The notes beneath the pieces were generated by a model. It was not told the origin of the DNA, did no database searches, and saw only the letters and a list, made by a program, of their open reading frames with translations. DNA of 64,000 nucleotides, taken from assembly GCA_029227815.1 (NCBI GenBank), contig CP118523.1:1240001-1304000 (forward strand), in the 5' to 3' direction. This DNA is from Clostridiaceae bacterium M8S5. Lineage in GTDB: Bacteria > Bacillota > Clostridia > Tissierellales > MCWD3. This document shows, in pieces, positions 1 through 8,951 of this stretch. Every line of letters starts with the position of its first letter. Position 1 is the first letter of the stretch. Made by a program: the position numbers and the translations under genes.

Positions 1-214
1 TTGTGTATCTAAAAATACTAGGTTCTTCAACAAATATCTTTAGCTATTTAAATACAATATAAGTATTGCAAGTCTAGTTTTTCCAAAACAGACTTTAGGG
101 TAAAAATCTGTTCATCTTTAGGTGATTCCAATTTTTCAAGAAAAAAATATATCCAAAAATTCGTTAAAATATACTTGTTTTGAAAACATATAGATATTTT
201 ATAATATATACACG
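1..214. other. Left-edge intergenic sequence, no gene seen
   Basis: This AT-rich stretch has no open frame with a ribosome site and no recognisable RNA. It lies between a gene outside the window and the hairpin at 215-254. It may include the 3' untranslated region of the outside gene, but nothing in it can be assigned. Confidence 0.5.
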
Positions 215-254
215 GAAAAGAGAGCGAAATTTTTAATTATTTCGTTCTCTTTTC
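215..254. terminator. Strong bidirectional hairpin terminator
   Basis: A near-perfect stem pairs GAAAAGAGAGCGAAAT (215-230) with ATTTCGTTCTCTTTTC (239-254) around an 8-base loop; one pair is G-T. A/T-rich arm ends let it act on either strand. It lies beyond the 3' end of the minus-strand YibE/F gene, so it probably ends that transcript and possibly one entering from the left. Confidence 0.7.
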
Positions 255-307
255 AGTTAATAGGGCTTTTTAATTTCCTACAGTCCCATTCATTTTACAA
301 AATAGTA

Positions 308-1384
308 TTAGTTTTTATATAAATAATTATTTTGTGATTTAGTCTTAAAAGCCATATAGGAGGATATCAATGCAGTGAGTGGTATAGTAAGTATTAACCC
401 AATACTTCCACATAAAGCCCTTATAGCCTCAGATGTAATTAGTTCAGTGTTTAGAGCATTTAAAAACGTAGTATCAGACAAAATGAATATAAGTAATAGA
501 GGAAGAAAGCTTCCAACGTAGGCTAGTACAAGTGTATTTATCATAGTAGACATAACATCTTTGCCTACATTTAATCCTGATTGCAATAATTCAATGAAAG
601 GTATACTAGGTGATTTCTTTTTTATTTCAAATACAACTGAGGCTATAGACATACTTACATCCATTATTACACCTATGGTTCCTATTATTACGGCACTAAG
701 AAATAATCCCTTAAAATCTAAATCAAGTCCCATATTTGTAGTCAAAAATCTAGCTTCGTCTTCAACAAGCCCTGATATATGTGACATATTAGTAAATATC
801 ATAGATAGTAACCCAGCACTTAATGTTCCACCAATAGTACCAAGGATAGATACTAGTGTTTTTTTAGTAAAACCTGAAATAAGTAAGAAACTAACAACTA
901 TAATTATAGAGGAGCAAAATATAGCACAAACTACTGAATTATAGCCTCTTATGATATAAGGAATCAACAGCCTAATAATTATAAAACCAGAAAATATTAA
1001 TGCTACTAGAGATCGCAAGCCTTTAAATCTGCCAAATATAATTAATAGTATAATAAATATAATACATAATTTTTTCAAGGAATCTAGTCGGTAAGAGTCC
1101 ACTATTACGCCAGATAACACTCCGTTATTTTTTGATACATCAATTAGTAGCATATCACCTTGATTATAACGTTTATTACTAGCAGAAAAATCAATTATTA
1201 AATGCTTGATAGTTAATGATTTATTTATATAGGGCTTATCCAATATTTTAACATCAAGTGTTTGAGAATCACTTGTTTCATTAGCAATATTAATTATTTT
1301 AGCTTTGTATATACTACTAGAATTAGTAAAACAGCTAGTAGAACATAAGACAAATATAGCAATGATAATAACGACTTTTTTCAT
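308..1384 (-). CDS. YibE/F-like multi-pass membrane protein
   Basis: The 358-residue product has an N-terminal hydrophobic signal or anchor ending in a Ser-Thr-Ser-Cys run that resembles a weak lipobox. An extracytoplasmic region of about 80 residues follows, then about seven membrane segments from residue 105 onward. This layout and the glycine-rich segments near residues 180-250 fit the YibE/F family, whose function is not established. The start is preceded by AGGAGGTGA at good spacing. It is transcribed alone, downstream of MFS exporter A but separated from it by a strong terminator. Family assignment is from overall sequence character; the molecular role is unknown. Confidence 0.75.
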   Translation of the reverse strand: MKKVVIIIAIFVLCSTSCFTNSSSIYKAKIINIANETSDSQTLDVKILDKPYINKSLTIKHLIIDFSASNKRYNQGDMLLIDVSKNNGVLSGVIVDSYRLDSLKKLCIIFIILLIIFGRFKGLRSLVALIFSGFIIIRLLIPYIIRGYNSVVCAIFCSSIIIVVSFLLISGFTKKTLVSILGTIGGTLSAGLLSMIFTNMSHISGLVEDEARFLTTNMGLDLDFKGLFLSAVIIGTIGVIMDVSMSIASVVFEIKKKSPSIPFIELLQSGLNVGKDVMSTMINTLVLAYVGSFLPLLLIFILSDTTFLNALNTELITSEAIRALCGSIGLILTIPLTALISSYMAFKTKSQNNYLYKN

Positions 1385-1513
1385 AAGTTCACCTCCTAGT
1401 AAATATTATGCTTGTACATTTGGAAAAAGAACTATCTTATTATATAAAAAAATATCACAGAGACATTCTTTTTTGCTTAGTAACAATATTGTAAAGAGAA
1501 AATTGCTAATAAT

Positions 1514-1552
1514 AAAAAAGCTATCTTTGACGCTAGCCAAAGATAGCTTTTT
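1514..1552. terminator. Perfect 14-bp-stem terminator
   Basis: AAAAGCTATCTTTG (1516-1529) pairs exactly with CAAAGATAGCTTTT (1538-1551). On the minus strand it ends MFS exporter A. A closely related hairpin follows MFS exporter C at 11465-11501, so the terminator was duplicated with the gene. Confidence 0.85.
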
Positions 1553-1564
1553 GTAGATTATTAA

Positions 1565-2821
1565 CTATGCGTTATGCAATAATTTATTCTTAGATACATA
1601 TATCCCCATAAATACAATGATTATACCAGATATGAATAATAGTATGAAACTATCGACTCTATCAAATAAAAAACCATACAATACAGCACCTATAGGAATT
1701 GCTATATTTGCCATAGTACGTATGATGGCATAAAATCTACCTAAATATTCTTTGGGAGTTTTCTTTTGTATTATAAGTTGAATAGGCATATTAATCATTA
1801 CATTAGTAGCACCATATATAAATAAAACTATATAGTAATAGATACTATAAAATACTTTGCTAAAATTACTAAATACACCCAAAGATGGAATACCAATAAA
1901 GACCGCTATAAAACCTGTGGATATTATGAAAAATCCAAGATTCATACTTATTTTTTTGATTTCTTTTATTCTAGAGAATAACAATGCCATTACTAGCATT
2001 CCAATAGCATAACTAGCTTCTGCAATACCAAATGATTTTGAAGACAAAGATAATTGTCTAACCAATATAAATGGAAAACCTATAATAACTGATATAAAAA
2101 AGAAATTCAACATAGGGCTTATAATCATTATAGAGAAAAGTGCTTTGTTTGATTGTAAGAACGAAAATACCTCTTTCATATCTTTAATAAATGAGATTTT
2201 AGTATTTTTATTTTCGTCATCAACTTTATTAATGTATGCTTTAAAGTCTATAAAACATTCAGATATTGCAGATATTACAAATGATATACCATTTAGAAGT
2301 ATAATATATTTTATATCTAAAAAACCGAAAATAAATCCACCCGCAACAGGACCTAATATACTAGATAATGAGTTAACTGAAGAATTATAAGAGTTTATTT
2401 TTATCAAATTATCCTCATTAACTAAAGTAGGTATAGCAGAACTGATTGTAATACCAAATATCGTATTAAAAGAAGTTAATAATACCGTTGTTATGTAAAT
2501 AGGCAATGGATTGAGATCAGAGAAAAATGTAAATATAAATAATCCTACTAGTAGTAAACCGCTCATCAAATCTGTCAAAACAACTATTTTCTTTTTATCA
2601 AATTTATCTGATATGACTCCAGTAATAGGGCCAAGCAATAATTTAGGGAGAGTATTTAAAGCTAAGTTAAGAGCAAAGCTCATACCTCCAGTTAATTTGA
2701 GCAAATAAAGACCTATGGCAAAGGCATAGACGTTAGTACCAAACATTGACGTAAATTTTCCTGATAGATAGAGAATCATATTTCTATTATCAACTGAATT
2801 TTTTTTCATAGTATACCCCAT
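1565..2821 (-). CDS. MFS exporter A
   Basis: The 418-residue protein has about 12 hydrophobic segments. A DKFDKKK loop after the second one matches MFS motif A. It resembles the MFS_3-type macrolide/siderophore exporters; the substrate is unknown. It is a close paralogue of exporter C (11515-12759) and a more distant one of exporter B (9867-11120). The chosen ATG has an AGGGGGGA ribosome site 6 bases upstream. A second ATG four codons in corresponds to the start of exporter C, and a duplicated 9-base piece (TATACTATG) lies between the two. It is a single-gene unit ended by the terminator at 1514-1552. Confidence 0.85.
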   Translation of the reverse strand: MGYTMKKNSVDNRNMILYLSGKFTSMFGTNVYAFAIGLYLLKLTGGMSFALNLALNTLPKLLLGPITGVISDKFDKKKIVVLTDLMSGLLLVGLFIFTFFSDLNPLPIYITTVLLTSFNTIFGITISSAIPTLVNEDNLIKINSYNSSVNSLSSILGPVAGGFIFGFLDIKYIILLNGISFVISAISECFIDFKAYINKVDDENKNTKISFIKDMKEVFSFLQSNKALFSIMIISPMLNFFFISVIIGFPFILVRQLSLSSKSFGIAEASYAIGMLVMALLFSRIKEIKKISMNLGFFIISTGFIAVFIGIPSLGVFSNFSKVFYSIYYYIVLFIYGATNVMINMPIQLIIQKKTPKEYLGRFYAIIRTMANIAIPIGAVLYGFLFDRVDSFILLFISGIIIVFMGIYVSKNKLLHNA

Positions 2822-3471
2822 AGTATATCCCCCCTGTAAAATAATATATAGACTATAAAGTTACAATTTTAATAGAAGAATTTAACCGTGTAAAAGTTAA
2901 AATAAATTCTGTTTATTTTATTCCGTTAACAAACTAGAACATCAAAAGAAAACAAAGAAACTATATTTGATAATTCCAAACAAAGTACTTTTGTAACTTC
3001 AGAGCAACTTATATATTACCATACTTTATTTACGAATTTTGTCAAAATTGGTAAGGTGAATGTTCATTTTTTATTCTTTTGTTAAATTTTCAAAGCATTT
3101 TTGCAACTTATTAGTTATATAAGGACTTTATATTTGAGCAATGACTGTTTTTATGGTACGATGTTATGGATAATGAAAGAACATATGTCAATGGCATGAT
3201 TTTTGTTATTGAGAGATTTGTAGAGTATTAAGGATTTTATAATATTTCCATGCTTTACTCATATGAATGAAAAAATTTAATATCCATAGAATATGAAGTG
3301 TGTACAAATATAATAGAGACGACAATAGTTCCATAGCATTTAGTGATAACGTACAAAGAAACTTTTATTTCAAATATAGTATAGTTAATTAAGGAAAAGA
3401 GTGATTTTAATATATTAGTAATTAAATAACAGTATTATAGGAGCTAGATATAAAAAGAAAGGAGAATAATA
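2822..3471. other. 650-bp divergent intergenic region
   Basis: This region separates exporter A (minus) from the response regulator (plus) and must hold both promoters. I see no open frame with a ribosome site and no clear hairpin. On the minus strand a TTGTAA-like -35 lies near 2865-2880 upstream of exporter A, but no consensus pair is convincing. Immediately before 3472 is the ribosome site AAAGGAG. Confidence 0.45.
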
Positions 3472-4164
3472 ATGAAAAAAAGAATTCTTGTAGCTGAGGA
3501 TAACTTTGAGATATCAAAAGTAATAAAGCTATACCTTGAAGGAGAAGATTATGAAGTGTTTATCAAAGACAATGGAATCGATGCGCTTTCAGTTATAAAA
3601 GATAACAAAATAGATCTAGCAATTGTTGATATTATGATGCCAAAAATGGATGGCTACGAGCTTACAAGAGAAATTCGAAAAATCAGCAATATTCCAATTA
3701 TTATTTTATCTGCAAAGAATGAGGATAATGATAAAATACTTGGTTTAAATATTGGCGCAGATGATTATATAACAAAACCTTTCAATCCTCTTGAAATTGT
3801 AGCAAGAGTAAATGCTTCTTTAAGAAGGCACTACAAGTTAAGTAGAAATGAAGGAGCTAACGGAGTTTTGAAATTAGGGGAAATGACACTTGATACAAAC
3901 AACTGTAGACTTACCAAAGAAGAAATAGAAATCCCTCTAACTGCTACCGAATATAAAATATTGGTTCTTTTCATGAAAACTCCTGAAAGGATTTTTTCAA
4001 AGGTGCAGATAAGTAAACATATCAATGGCGAATATTTTAAAAACGATGATAATTCTGTAACCGTGCATATATCACATTTGCGTGAAAAAATAGGACTAAA
4101 TAAAAACGGAAAACAATTTATTAAAACTGTGAAAGGCCTAGGATATAAAATTGAAAACAAATAA
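3472..4164 (+). CDS. OmpR-family response regulator
   Basis: The 230-residue protein has a receiver domain at about 1-115: an acidic pair near residue 9, phospho-acceptor Asp53 in VDIMMPKMDG, and the conserved Lys in ITKPF. A winged-helix DNA-binding domain follows at about 130-228, ending in TVKGLGYKIE. It is the regulator partner of the kinase that overlaps its 3' end by 14 bases. The pair resembles VanR/VanS-like systems. Targets are unknown; the exporter and the hydrolase cassettes are neighbours but not proven targets. Confidence 0.93.
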   Translation: MKKRILVAEDNFEISKVIKLYLEGEDYEVFIKDNGIDALSVIKDNKIDLAIVDIMMPKMDGYELTREIRKISNIPIIILSAKNEDNDKILGLNIGADDYITKPFNPLEIVARVNASLRRHYKLSRNEGANGVLKLGEMTLDTNNCRLTKEEIEIPLTATEYKILVLFMKTPERIFSKVQISKHINGEYFKNDDNSVTVHISHLREKIGLNKNGKQFIKTVKGLGYKIENK

Positions 4165-5731
4165 AAAAAGAAGATTGGGTTTTTTTGGCATAATTGTTCG
4201 CAATTTTCTCATGTTTGCGATTACTATATTTATAATGTTTGTTATATTCATAGTTGGTATATTGGTAGTATTTATAAAAAATCCAAACTACCATATTATT
4301 CCTATTGCAAGTGGAAAACAATATATTATAAATGGTGATTATGGATCATTTGACAAAAAGATTCTGGGGGATGATGGATTCTTTATTGTTCTTGATGAAA
4401 ATAATAATAAAATTTACAAAAGCACAGATTTAACAGATTTATACTTGAGTAAAGAACAGATTGAATTAATACCAAATATAAAATTTGAGAATTTTATAAC
4501 TCGAGCTGAATATATAGGTCAAGACAATAAAAAATACATTAGCGTTTTATTTAAAGAGTTAAAGGAAGAAACAAACATAATAGTTGCAACTGTAATAGCA
4601 GATAGTAACTATAACATAATTTTCTCAGATATCTCTAAGCTAAAAAAAGAACAACTTTCTGAATTTGATTTTAACCTTTTAACAGGGAGGTATAAAGGAA
4701 AGTTTAATATTTCTAGATTGACCTATACAGGAAATGATGGAAGAAAATACAATGCTATATTTTGCAGAAATTCTGCAAAGTACTATGAGTTTTTTGATTC
4801 TTTCAAGGATATATCTAAATATATTAGTTACGGATTTATATATATTTTTATTATTGCTTTATTAATTTTCATAATAATTCTTGAGAAGAAAGTAAAAACA
4901 CCATTACAGCTTTTGAGTTCTTCAATAGAAGAATTTGCAGAAGGTAAGTCTAATAAGCCTATAGAATATAAAGGGCCACGAGAATTTGAAGAAATATGTA
5001 AAAACTTTAATTATATGAAAGCAAAGCTTAATAACGCTGAGCAAGAAAAACGAAAGATGCTTGCTGATATTTCTCATGATTTAAAAACTCCAATAACAGT
5101 TATTCAATGTTATGCAAAGGCTGTATTGGATGAAAAGATTAGAAATGAAGAGCAAAGTGAGTACCTTAATACAATTTACAATAAAGCTAATTCTCTTGCA
5201 GAACTTATTAATGCTTTTAGTGAATATAGTAAAATAGAGAGACCGGATTTTTTATTAAAGACTTCTAAAGTAAACATTTGCGAGTTTGCGAGGAATTATT
5301 TAATAGAAAAGTACAATGAACTTGAGTTTCTAGGGTTCAATCTTGATACTGAAATCTGCGATGAAGATGTTTATTGTATAATTGATGAGTTCCAAATGAA
5401 ACGAGTGTTTGAAAATATAATTTCAAATACTGTAAAACATAATCCAAAAGGGACACTAGTCTTATTTTTACTTAAAAAGCTTGATAATAAATGTATTATT
5501 CATATTGGCGACAATGGTTTAGGAATTCCTACTGGACTAAAAGAGAATATATTTAAGCCATTTTCAATGGGCGATTCATCTCGTAGTAGAGGTAAAGGTT
5601 CAGGGCTAGGAATGGCAATAGTAGAGAAGATAATAAAAGCACATGGAGGGACAATTGAGCTTTTAAAGGAGTCGGATGCTGGCTTATCAACAGTATTTGA
5701 AATAACTTTATTGCTTGCAGATAAAGAGTAA
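4151..5731 (+). CDS. VanS-like sensor histidine kinase
   Basis: The 526-residue membrane kinase has one segment at about 11-38, an extracytoplasmic sensor of about 180 residues and a second segment at about 220-245. A HAMP-like linker follows, then an H-box (SHDLKTP near residue 313), an N-box (ISNTVKHNP), and G-boxes DNGLGIP and GSGLGMAI. Translation appears to begin at a TTG inside the end of the response-regulator gene, which implies translational coupling. The sensor region has no recognisable ligand fold. It is a two-gene operon with the preceding regulator. Confidence 0.92.
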   Translation: MKTNKKRRLGFFGIIVRNFLMFAITIFIMFVIFIVGILVVFIKNPNYHIIPIASGKQYIINGDYGSFDKKILGDDGFFIVLDENNNKIYKSTDLTDLYLSKEQIELIPNIKFENFITRAEYIGQDNKKYISVLFKELKEETNIIVATVIADSNYNIIFSDISKLKKEQLSEFDFNLLTGRYKGKFNISRLTYTGNDGRKYNAIFCRNSAKYYEFFDSFKDISKYISYGFIYIFIIALLIFIIILEKKVKTPLQLLSSSIEEFAEGKSNKPIEYKGPREFEEICKNFNYMKAKLNNAEQEKRKMLADISHDLKTPITVIQCYAKAVLDEKIRNEEQSEYLNTIYNKANSLAELINAFSEYSKIERPDFLLKTSKVNICEFARNYLIEKYNELEFLGFNLDTEICDEDVYCIIDEFQMKRVFENIISNTVKHNPKGTLVLFLLKKLDNKCIIHIGDNGLGIPTGLKENIFKPFSMGDSSRSRGKGSGLGMAIVEKIIKAHGGTIELLKESDAGLSTVFEITLLLADKE

Positions 5732-5873
5732 TATCCCTATAGAAATTTATTAAAGATATTAATATCAAAATCAGTATGCTGTTATAATAAAGTTCAAATA
5801 CTTAAAAGTAACTATTAACTTAGGGTATCTAATTCGTTAAATACTAACATTTAGTAATACTTGCTTATAAAAA

Positions 5874-5895
5874 AATGCTAATGTTCTTTAGTATT
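5874..5895. repeat. Left flanking hairpin of repeat copy 1
   Basis: This 22-base sequence begins AATGCTAATGTTCTTTAG and can fold on itself. The same sequence recurs at 6049 on the other side of the ~150-bp repeat, where it ends in a T-run. It looks like one half of a duplicated terminator target. Confidence 0.6.
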
Positions 5896-5896
5896 T

Positions 5897-6046
5897 CAGA
5901 CTGTAGACAAAAGCCCAATTTCTGCGCCCGTGTTAAAATTTCCGTTGCTCACTTACCTCTAAGTAAGCTCTGCTACTCAATTTTAACACGCCTTGAAATT
6001 GAACTCTTACTATAGTCTGTTATCTTGATGACTTTGTCATCAAGAT
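5897..6046 (+). repeat. ~150-bp terminator-associated repeat, copy 1
   Basis: The body (5897-6019) has imperfect terminal inverted repeats, CAGACTGTAG and CTATAGTCTG. It folds into a long imperfect hairpin that includes GTGTTAAAATT pairing with AATTTTAACAC. A separate perfect hairpin at the 3' end (6022-6046) pairs ATCTTGATGAC with GTCATCAAGAT. No protein is encoded. Related copies lie at 7980, 43676 (reverse), 49255 and 51082. The size, terminal inverted repeats and flanking duplications suggest a miniature, non-autonomous mobile element; no matching transposase is in the window. Confidence 0.75.
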
Positions 6047-6048
6047 AA

Positions 6049-6077
6049 AATGCTAATGTTCTTTTAGCATTTTTTAT
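6049..6077 (+). terminator. Terminator, right flank of repeat copy 1
   Basis: AATGCTAA pairs with TTAGCATT around a short loop and is followed by six T. It probably ends the two-component operon. Its sequence is nearly the same as the hairpin at 5874-5895 on the other side of the repeat. Confidence 0.65.
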
Positions 6078-6239
6078 GTTTTTAATAATTTTTAAGGTCC
6101 TGTTTTTTAAAAGTTTTACTTTCCGTATCATAACATACATTAAAAAATCTTAATATACAATTTATAATAATTTAGAGTAAATGATATATTCTTATAATTG
6201 TAAAAGATACAAACAAACATAAGATAATTATACTGAGAG

Positions 6240-6773
6240 GTGTTATATATAAAAACAATATTTATTTTACTAACGAAAACAAATTCTATATTATCAAGAA
6301 CAATAGAGAAAGTTACGGGTGATTGTTATACTCATGTTTCTATTAGTCTTAATAGAGAACTCACACAAATGTACAGTTTCGGTCGTAAAAAAAAGAGCAA
6401 TCCGTTTATTGGAGGATTTGTACATGAAAGTATACAAAATGGTATATATGCACTTAATCAAGAGGCTGAATGTATGCTATTCTCTCTTGATGTAACAGAA
6501 AAAGCATATGAAAATATTAATAATATGATTTGTGATATCCATAGCAATAAAGAGCAATATAAATATAATTTCATCGGTTTATTTAATGTGCTTTTAGGGT
6601 GGAATGTAAGAAGAAAAAAACGTTATTTCTGCTCTGAGTTTGTAACAGAAGTCTTACAATATGCTAATACAATTGAATGGGACAAGCCTCCAGCTCTTAC
6701 AAAACCATCAGATTTTCAAAATATGCCAGAGTTAAGCATTGTGTTTGAAGGTAAATTAAGGCTTGTAGCATAG
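6240..6773 (+). CDS. Permuted papain/NlpC-P60-like hydrolase, copy 1
   Basis: The protein of about 177 residues has the order of a circularly permuted papain-like fold (YiiX/NlpC-P60 relatives): a catalytic-type His32 in YTHVSIS precedes the nucleophile-type Cys131 in RYFCSEF. Such enzymes cleave amide or thioester bonds; the substrate here is unknown. There is no signal peptide, so it is probably intracellular. The start is odd. The ribosome site GAGAGGTG (6235-6242) overlaps the only upstream GTG (6240) but lies 6 bases before an ATA codon (6249), and no other start occurs until internal Met residues. Either GTG or a rare AUA start is used. The C terminus (EGKLRLVA) differs from copy 2 by a one-base indel. 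Confidence 0.8.
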   Translation: MLYIKTIFILLTKTNSILSRTIEKVTGDCYTHVSISLNRELTQMYSFGRKKKSNPFIGGFVHESIQNGIYALNQEAECMLFSLDVTEKAYENINNMICDIHSNKEQYKYNFIGLFNVLLGWNVRRKKRYFCSEFVTEVLQYANTIEWDKPPALTKPSDFQNMPELSIVFEGKLRLVA

Positions 6774-6869
6774 ATTAAGAAATTTTAAGATATAATTTAA
6801 AATGCTTTAATGTGTAATCAATAATATTATTATATATAAAAATAAAATAAAAAAAGGAGACAAGAAATT

Positions 6870-7613
6870 ATGAGAACACTATTATCTAACCCTTATTTTA
6901 GGAGAATATCAAAAAAAGCAGAAGTTAATAATAATAATCCTTCAACATTCGGAGGTATTGCATTAAAAGTAGTTTTATTTTTACTAATAACAGGAGGAGG
7001 GCTGTGTGCCTATATTTACAAACTTGTTCCAGAAAGCTATATGATGTATTCATTGATAGGAGCAGGAGCTACAACAGTAATTACAGCGCTGTTAAATTAT
7101 CTAATCCCAACTTTAACTCCATTATTTGGAACGTTGTATTGTATTGCACAAGGTTTTCTAATAGGCTTTGTTTGCGAGGGTTACTCACAATACTATAATG
7201 GGATTATTCCAATTGCTTTAGGACTTACTTTTATGGTGATTGCTGTAATGCTTTTCCTCTATGCAACAAAAATAATTAAAGTTGGTCAACGTTTTAAAGC
7301 TGTTATAAGTACTTTATTCTTAGCATCAATTGTTGCTGGTGGTATTGTATTTATAAGTTCATTTTTTACAGATACAATTACGTCTATAGTATATGGAAAT
7401 GGTTGGATAGGAATAGGAATTTCCGCAGGTGCATTGTTAATAGCATCACTCAATCTCGTAGTTGATTTTGATAATATTGCGGTTAGTGTTAAAAACAAAT
7501 ATTCAAAGAAATACGAATGGCAACTTGCTTTCGGACTTGTTATGACAGTCATTTATATCTTTATCCGTATGCTTAGACTTGTAGCACAAATTATGGGTAA
7601 ATCTGACGATTAG
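6870..7613 (+). CDS. Bax inhibitor-1/YccA-like membrane protein, copy 1
   Basis: The 247-residue protein has about seven membrane segments after a 30-residue polar N terminus, as in the bacterial Bax inhibitor-1 family. Members that have been studied conduct calcium or are linked to membrane-protease control; the role here is unknown. A conserved-looking acidic patch, VVDFDN, lies near residue 200. The ribosome site is AAAGGAGACA. It follows the hydrolase gene by about 95 bases and is duplicated with it; the protein is identical to copy 2 at 8952-9695. The genes are probably cotranscribed. Confidence 0.85.
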   Translation: MRTLLSNPYFRRISKKAEVNNNNPSTFGGIALKVVLFLLITGGGLCAYIYKLVPESYMMYSLIGAGATTVITALLNYLIPTLTPLFGTLYCIAQGFLIGFVCEGYSQYYNGIIPIALGLTFMVIAVMLFLYATKIIKVGQRFKAVISTLFLASIVAGGIVFISSFFTDTITSIVYGNGWIGIGISAGALLIASLNLVVDFDNIAVSVKNKYSKKYEWQLAFGLVMTVIYIFIRMLRLVAQIMGKSDD

Positions 7614-7642
7614 AATCTTTATTTAATATTAATCTTTAGCTA

Positions 7643-7674
7643 AAGCTGTGAACAACTGACCTTGTTCACAGCTT
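7643..7674 (+). terminator. 13-bp-stem terminator after copy 1
   Basis: AAGCTGTGAACAA pairs perfectly with TTGTTCACAGCTT around a 6-base loop, then a moderately T-rich tail. The same hairpin, with one loop change, follows copy 2 at 9725-9756. Confidence 0.65.
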
Positions 7675-7784
7675 GTTAATATATTAGATTATTTTAAGTA
7701 CATATTAGTAGATGGTAAAATTTGACTAAAGAAAAAAATTAATTATTATAATAAATTACTATCTAAAAAGAATACTAAATGTAG

Positions 7785-7976
7785 TTATAATTCATGCATA
7801 GATTTCCTAAGACAATAATATAATCCAACCATTGACATAATTAATCCCGAAATCAATAGTAAAATCAAGTTATTAACTCTTTCAATAAGAAAACCGTATA
7901 AAATAGCAGAGAGAGGAATCATTCTTGAATTCTTTGATAAATTATGATTTCTCTTTATCTGCTTGAGTAGTTTTCA
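7785..7976 (-). pseudogene. Deleted remnant of MFS exporter B
   Basis: Positions 7785-7923 match the last part of the exporter B gene (9867-10005), including its stop codon. Positions 7924-7976 match an internal part (10476-10528). The 470 bases between are missing, and the copy ends abruptly at the next ~150-bp repeat. There is no start, and the deletion breaks the frame, so it cannot encode a transporter. Confidence 0.9.
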
Positions 7977-7979
7977 ATT

Positions 7980-8129
7980 CAGACCGTAGACAAAAGCCCA
8001 ATTTCTGCGCCCGTGTTAAAATTTCCGTTGCTCACTTACATCTAAGTAAGCTCTGCTACTCAATTTTAACACGCCTTGAAATTAAACTCTTACTATAGTC
8101 TGTTATCTTGATGATTTTGTCATCAATCT
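7980..8129 (+). repeat. ~150-bp terminator-associated repeat, copy 2
   Basis: This is nearly identical to copy 1. The left terminus is CAGACCGTAG and the right is CTATAGTCTG. The 3' accessory hairpin (8105-8129) has lost some pairing (GATGATTTTGTCATC with a changed outer arm). The left flank is the truncated MFS remnant, not a terminator hairpin, which fits generation by tandem duplication rather than a separate insertion. Confidence 0.75.
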
Positions 8130-8130
8130 A

Positions 8131-8157
8131 AAATGCTAATGTTCTTTAGCATTTTTT
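8131..8157 (+). terminator. Terminator after repeat copy 2
   Basis: AAATGCTAA pairs with TTAGCATTT and is followed by T residues. It is equivalent to the hairpin at 6049-6077. Confidence 0.55.
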
Positions 8158-8321
8158 ATGTTTTTAACAATTTTTAAGTTCCTGTTTTTTAAAAGTTTTA
8201 CCTTCTGTATCATAACATACATTAAAAAATCTTAATATACAATTTACAATAATTTAGAGTAAATGATATATTCTTATAATTGTAAAAGATACAAACAAAC
8301 ATAAGATAATTATACTGAGAG

Positions 8322-8861
8322 GTGTTATATATAAAAACAATATTTATTTTACTAACGAAAACAAATTCTATATTATCAAGAACAATAGAGAAAGTTACGG
8401 GTGATTGTTATACTCATGTTGCTATTAGTCTTAATAGAGAACTCACACAAATGTACAGTTTCGGTCGTAAAAAAAAGAGCAATCCGTTTATTGGAGGATT
8501 TGTACATGAAAGCATACAAAATGGTATATATGCACTTAATCAAGAGGCTGAATGTATGCTATTCTCTCTTGATGTAACAGAAAAAGCATATGAAAATATT
8601 AATAATATGATTTGTGATATCCATAGCAATAAAGAGCAATATAAATATAATTTCATCGGTTTATTTAATGTGCTTTTAGGGTGGAATGTAAGAAGAAAAA
8701 AACGTTATTTCTGCTCTGAGTTTGTAACAGAAGTCTTACAATATGCTAATACAATTGAATGGGACAAGCCTCCAGCTCTTACAAAACCTTCGGATTTTCA
8801 AAATATGCCAGAGTTAAGCATTGTGTTTGAAGGTAAAATTAAGGCTTGTAGCATAGATTAA
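8322..8861 (+). CDS. Permuted papain/NlpC-P60-like hydrolase, copy 2
   Basis: This is the duplicate of the 6240 gene, with His32 (YTHVAIS) and Cys131 (RYFCSEF) both kept. It differs by one internal Ser/Val-to-Ala-type change next to the His and by a one-base insertion near the end that changes the C terminus to EGKIKACSID. The unusual start arrangement is identical: GAGAGGTG overlaps a GTG and lies 6 bases before ATA. It is followed by its own Bax inhibitor-1-like gene. Intact catalytic residues in both copies suggest both are functional. Confidence 0.8.
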   Translation: MLYIKTIFILLTKTNSILSRTIEKVTGDCYTHVAISLNRELTQMYSFGRKKKSNPFIGGFVHESIQNGIYALNQEAECMLFSLDVTEKAYENINNMICDIHSNKEQYKYNFIGLFNVLLGWNVRRKKRYFCSEFVTEVLQYANTIEWDKPPALTKPSDFQNMPELSIVFEGKIKACSID

Positions 8862-8951
8862 GAAATTTTAAGATATAATTTAAAATGCTTTAATGTGTAA
8901 TCAATAATATATTATATATAAAAATAAAATAAAAAAAGGAGACAAGAAATT

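Larger units (their letters stand above)
5897..7976 (+). repeat. Tandem duplication, unit 1 (2.08 kb)
   Basis: Unit 1 runs from the ~150-bp repeat through the hydrolase and Bax-inhibitor genes into a deleted MFS gene. It is almost identical to 7980-10528, offset by about 2082 bases. Compared with unit 2 it lacks the 470 bases equivalent to 10006-10475. Scattered substitutions and compensating indels between the units argue against an assembly artefact. Confidence 0.88.

Noticed and set aside
561-944. Plus-strand frame opposite the YibE/F gene
   Set aside because: No ribosome site, and the minus frame has a strong site, membrane-protein composition and full length. It is a shadow frame.
5897-6046. 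The ~150-bp repeat as a CRISPR repeat or tRNA-like gene
   Set aside because: Copies are dispersed, not regularly spaced, have no spacers, and do not fold into a cloverleaf; no cas genes are present.
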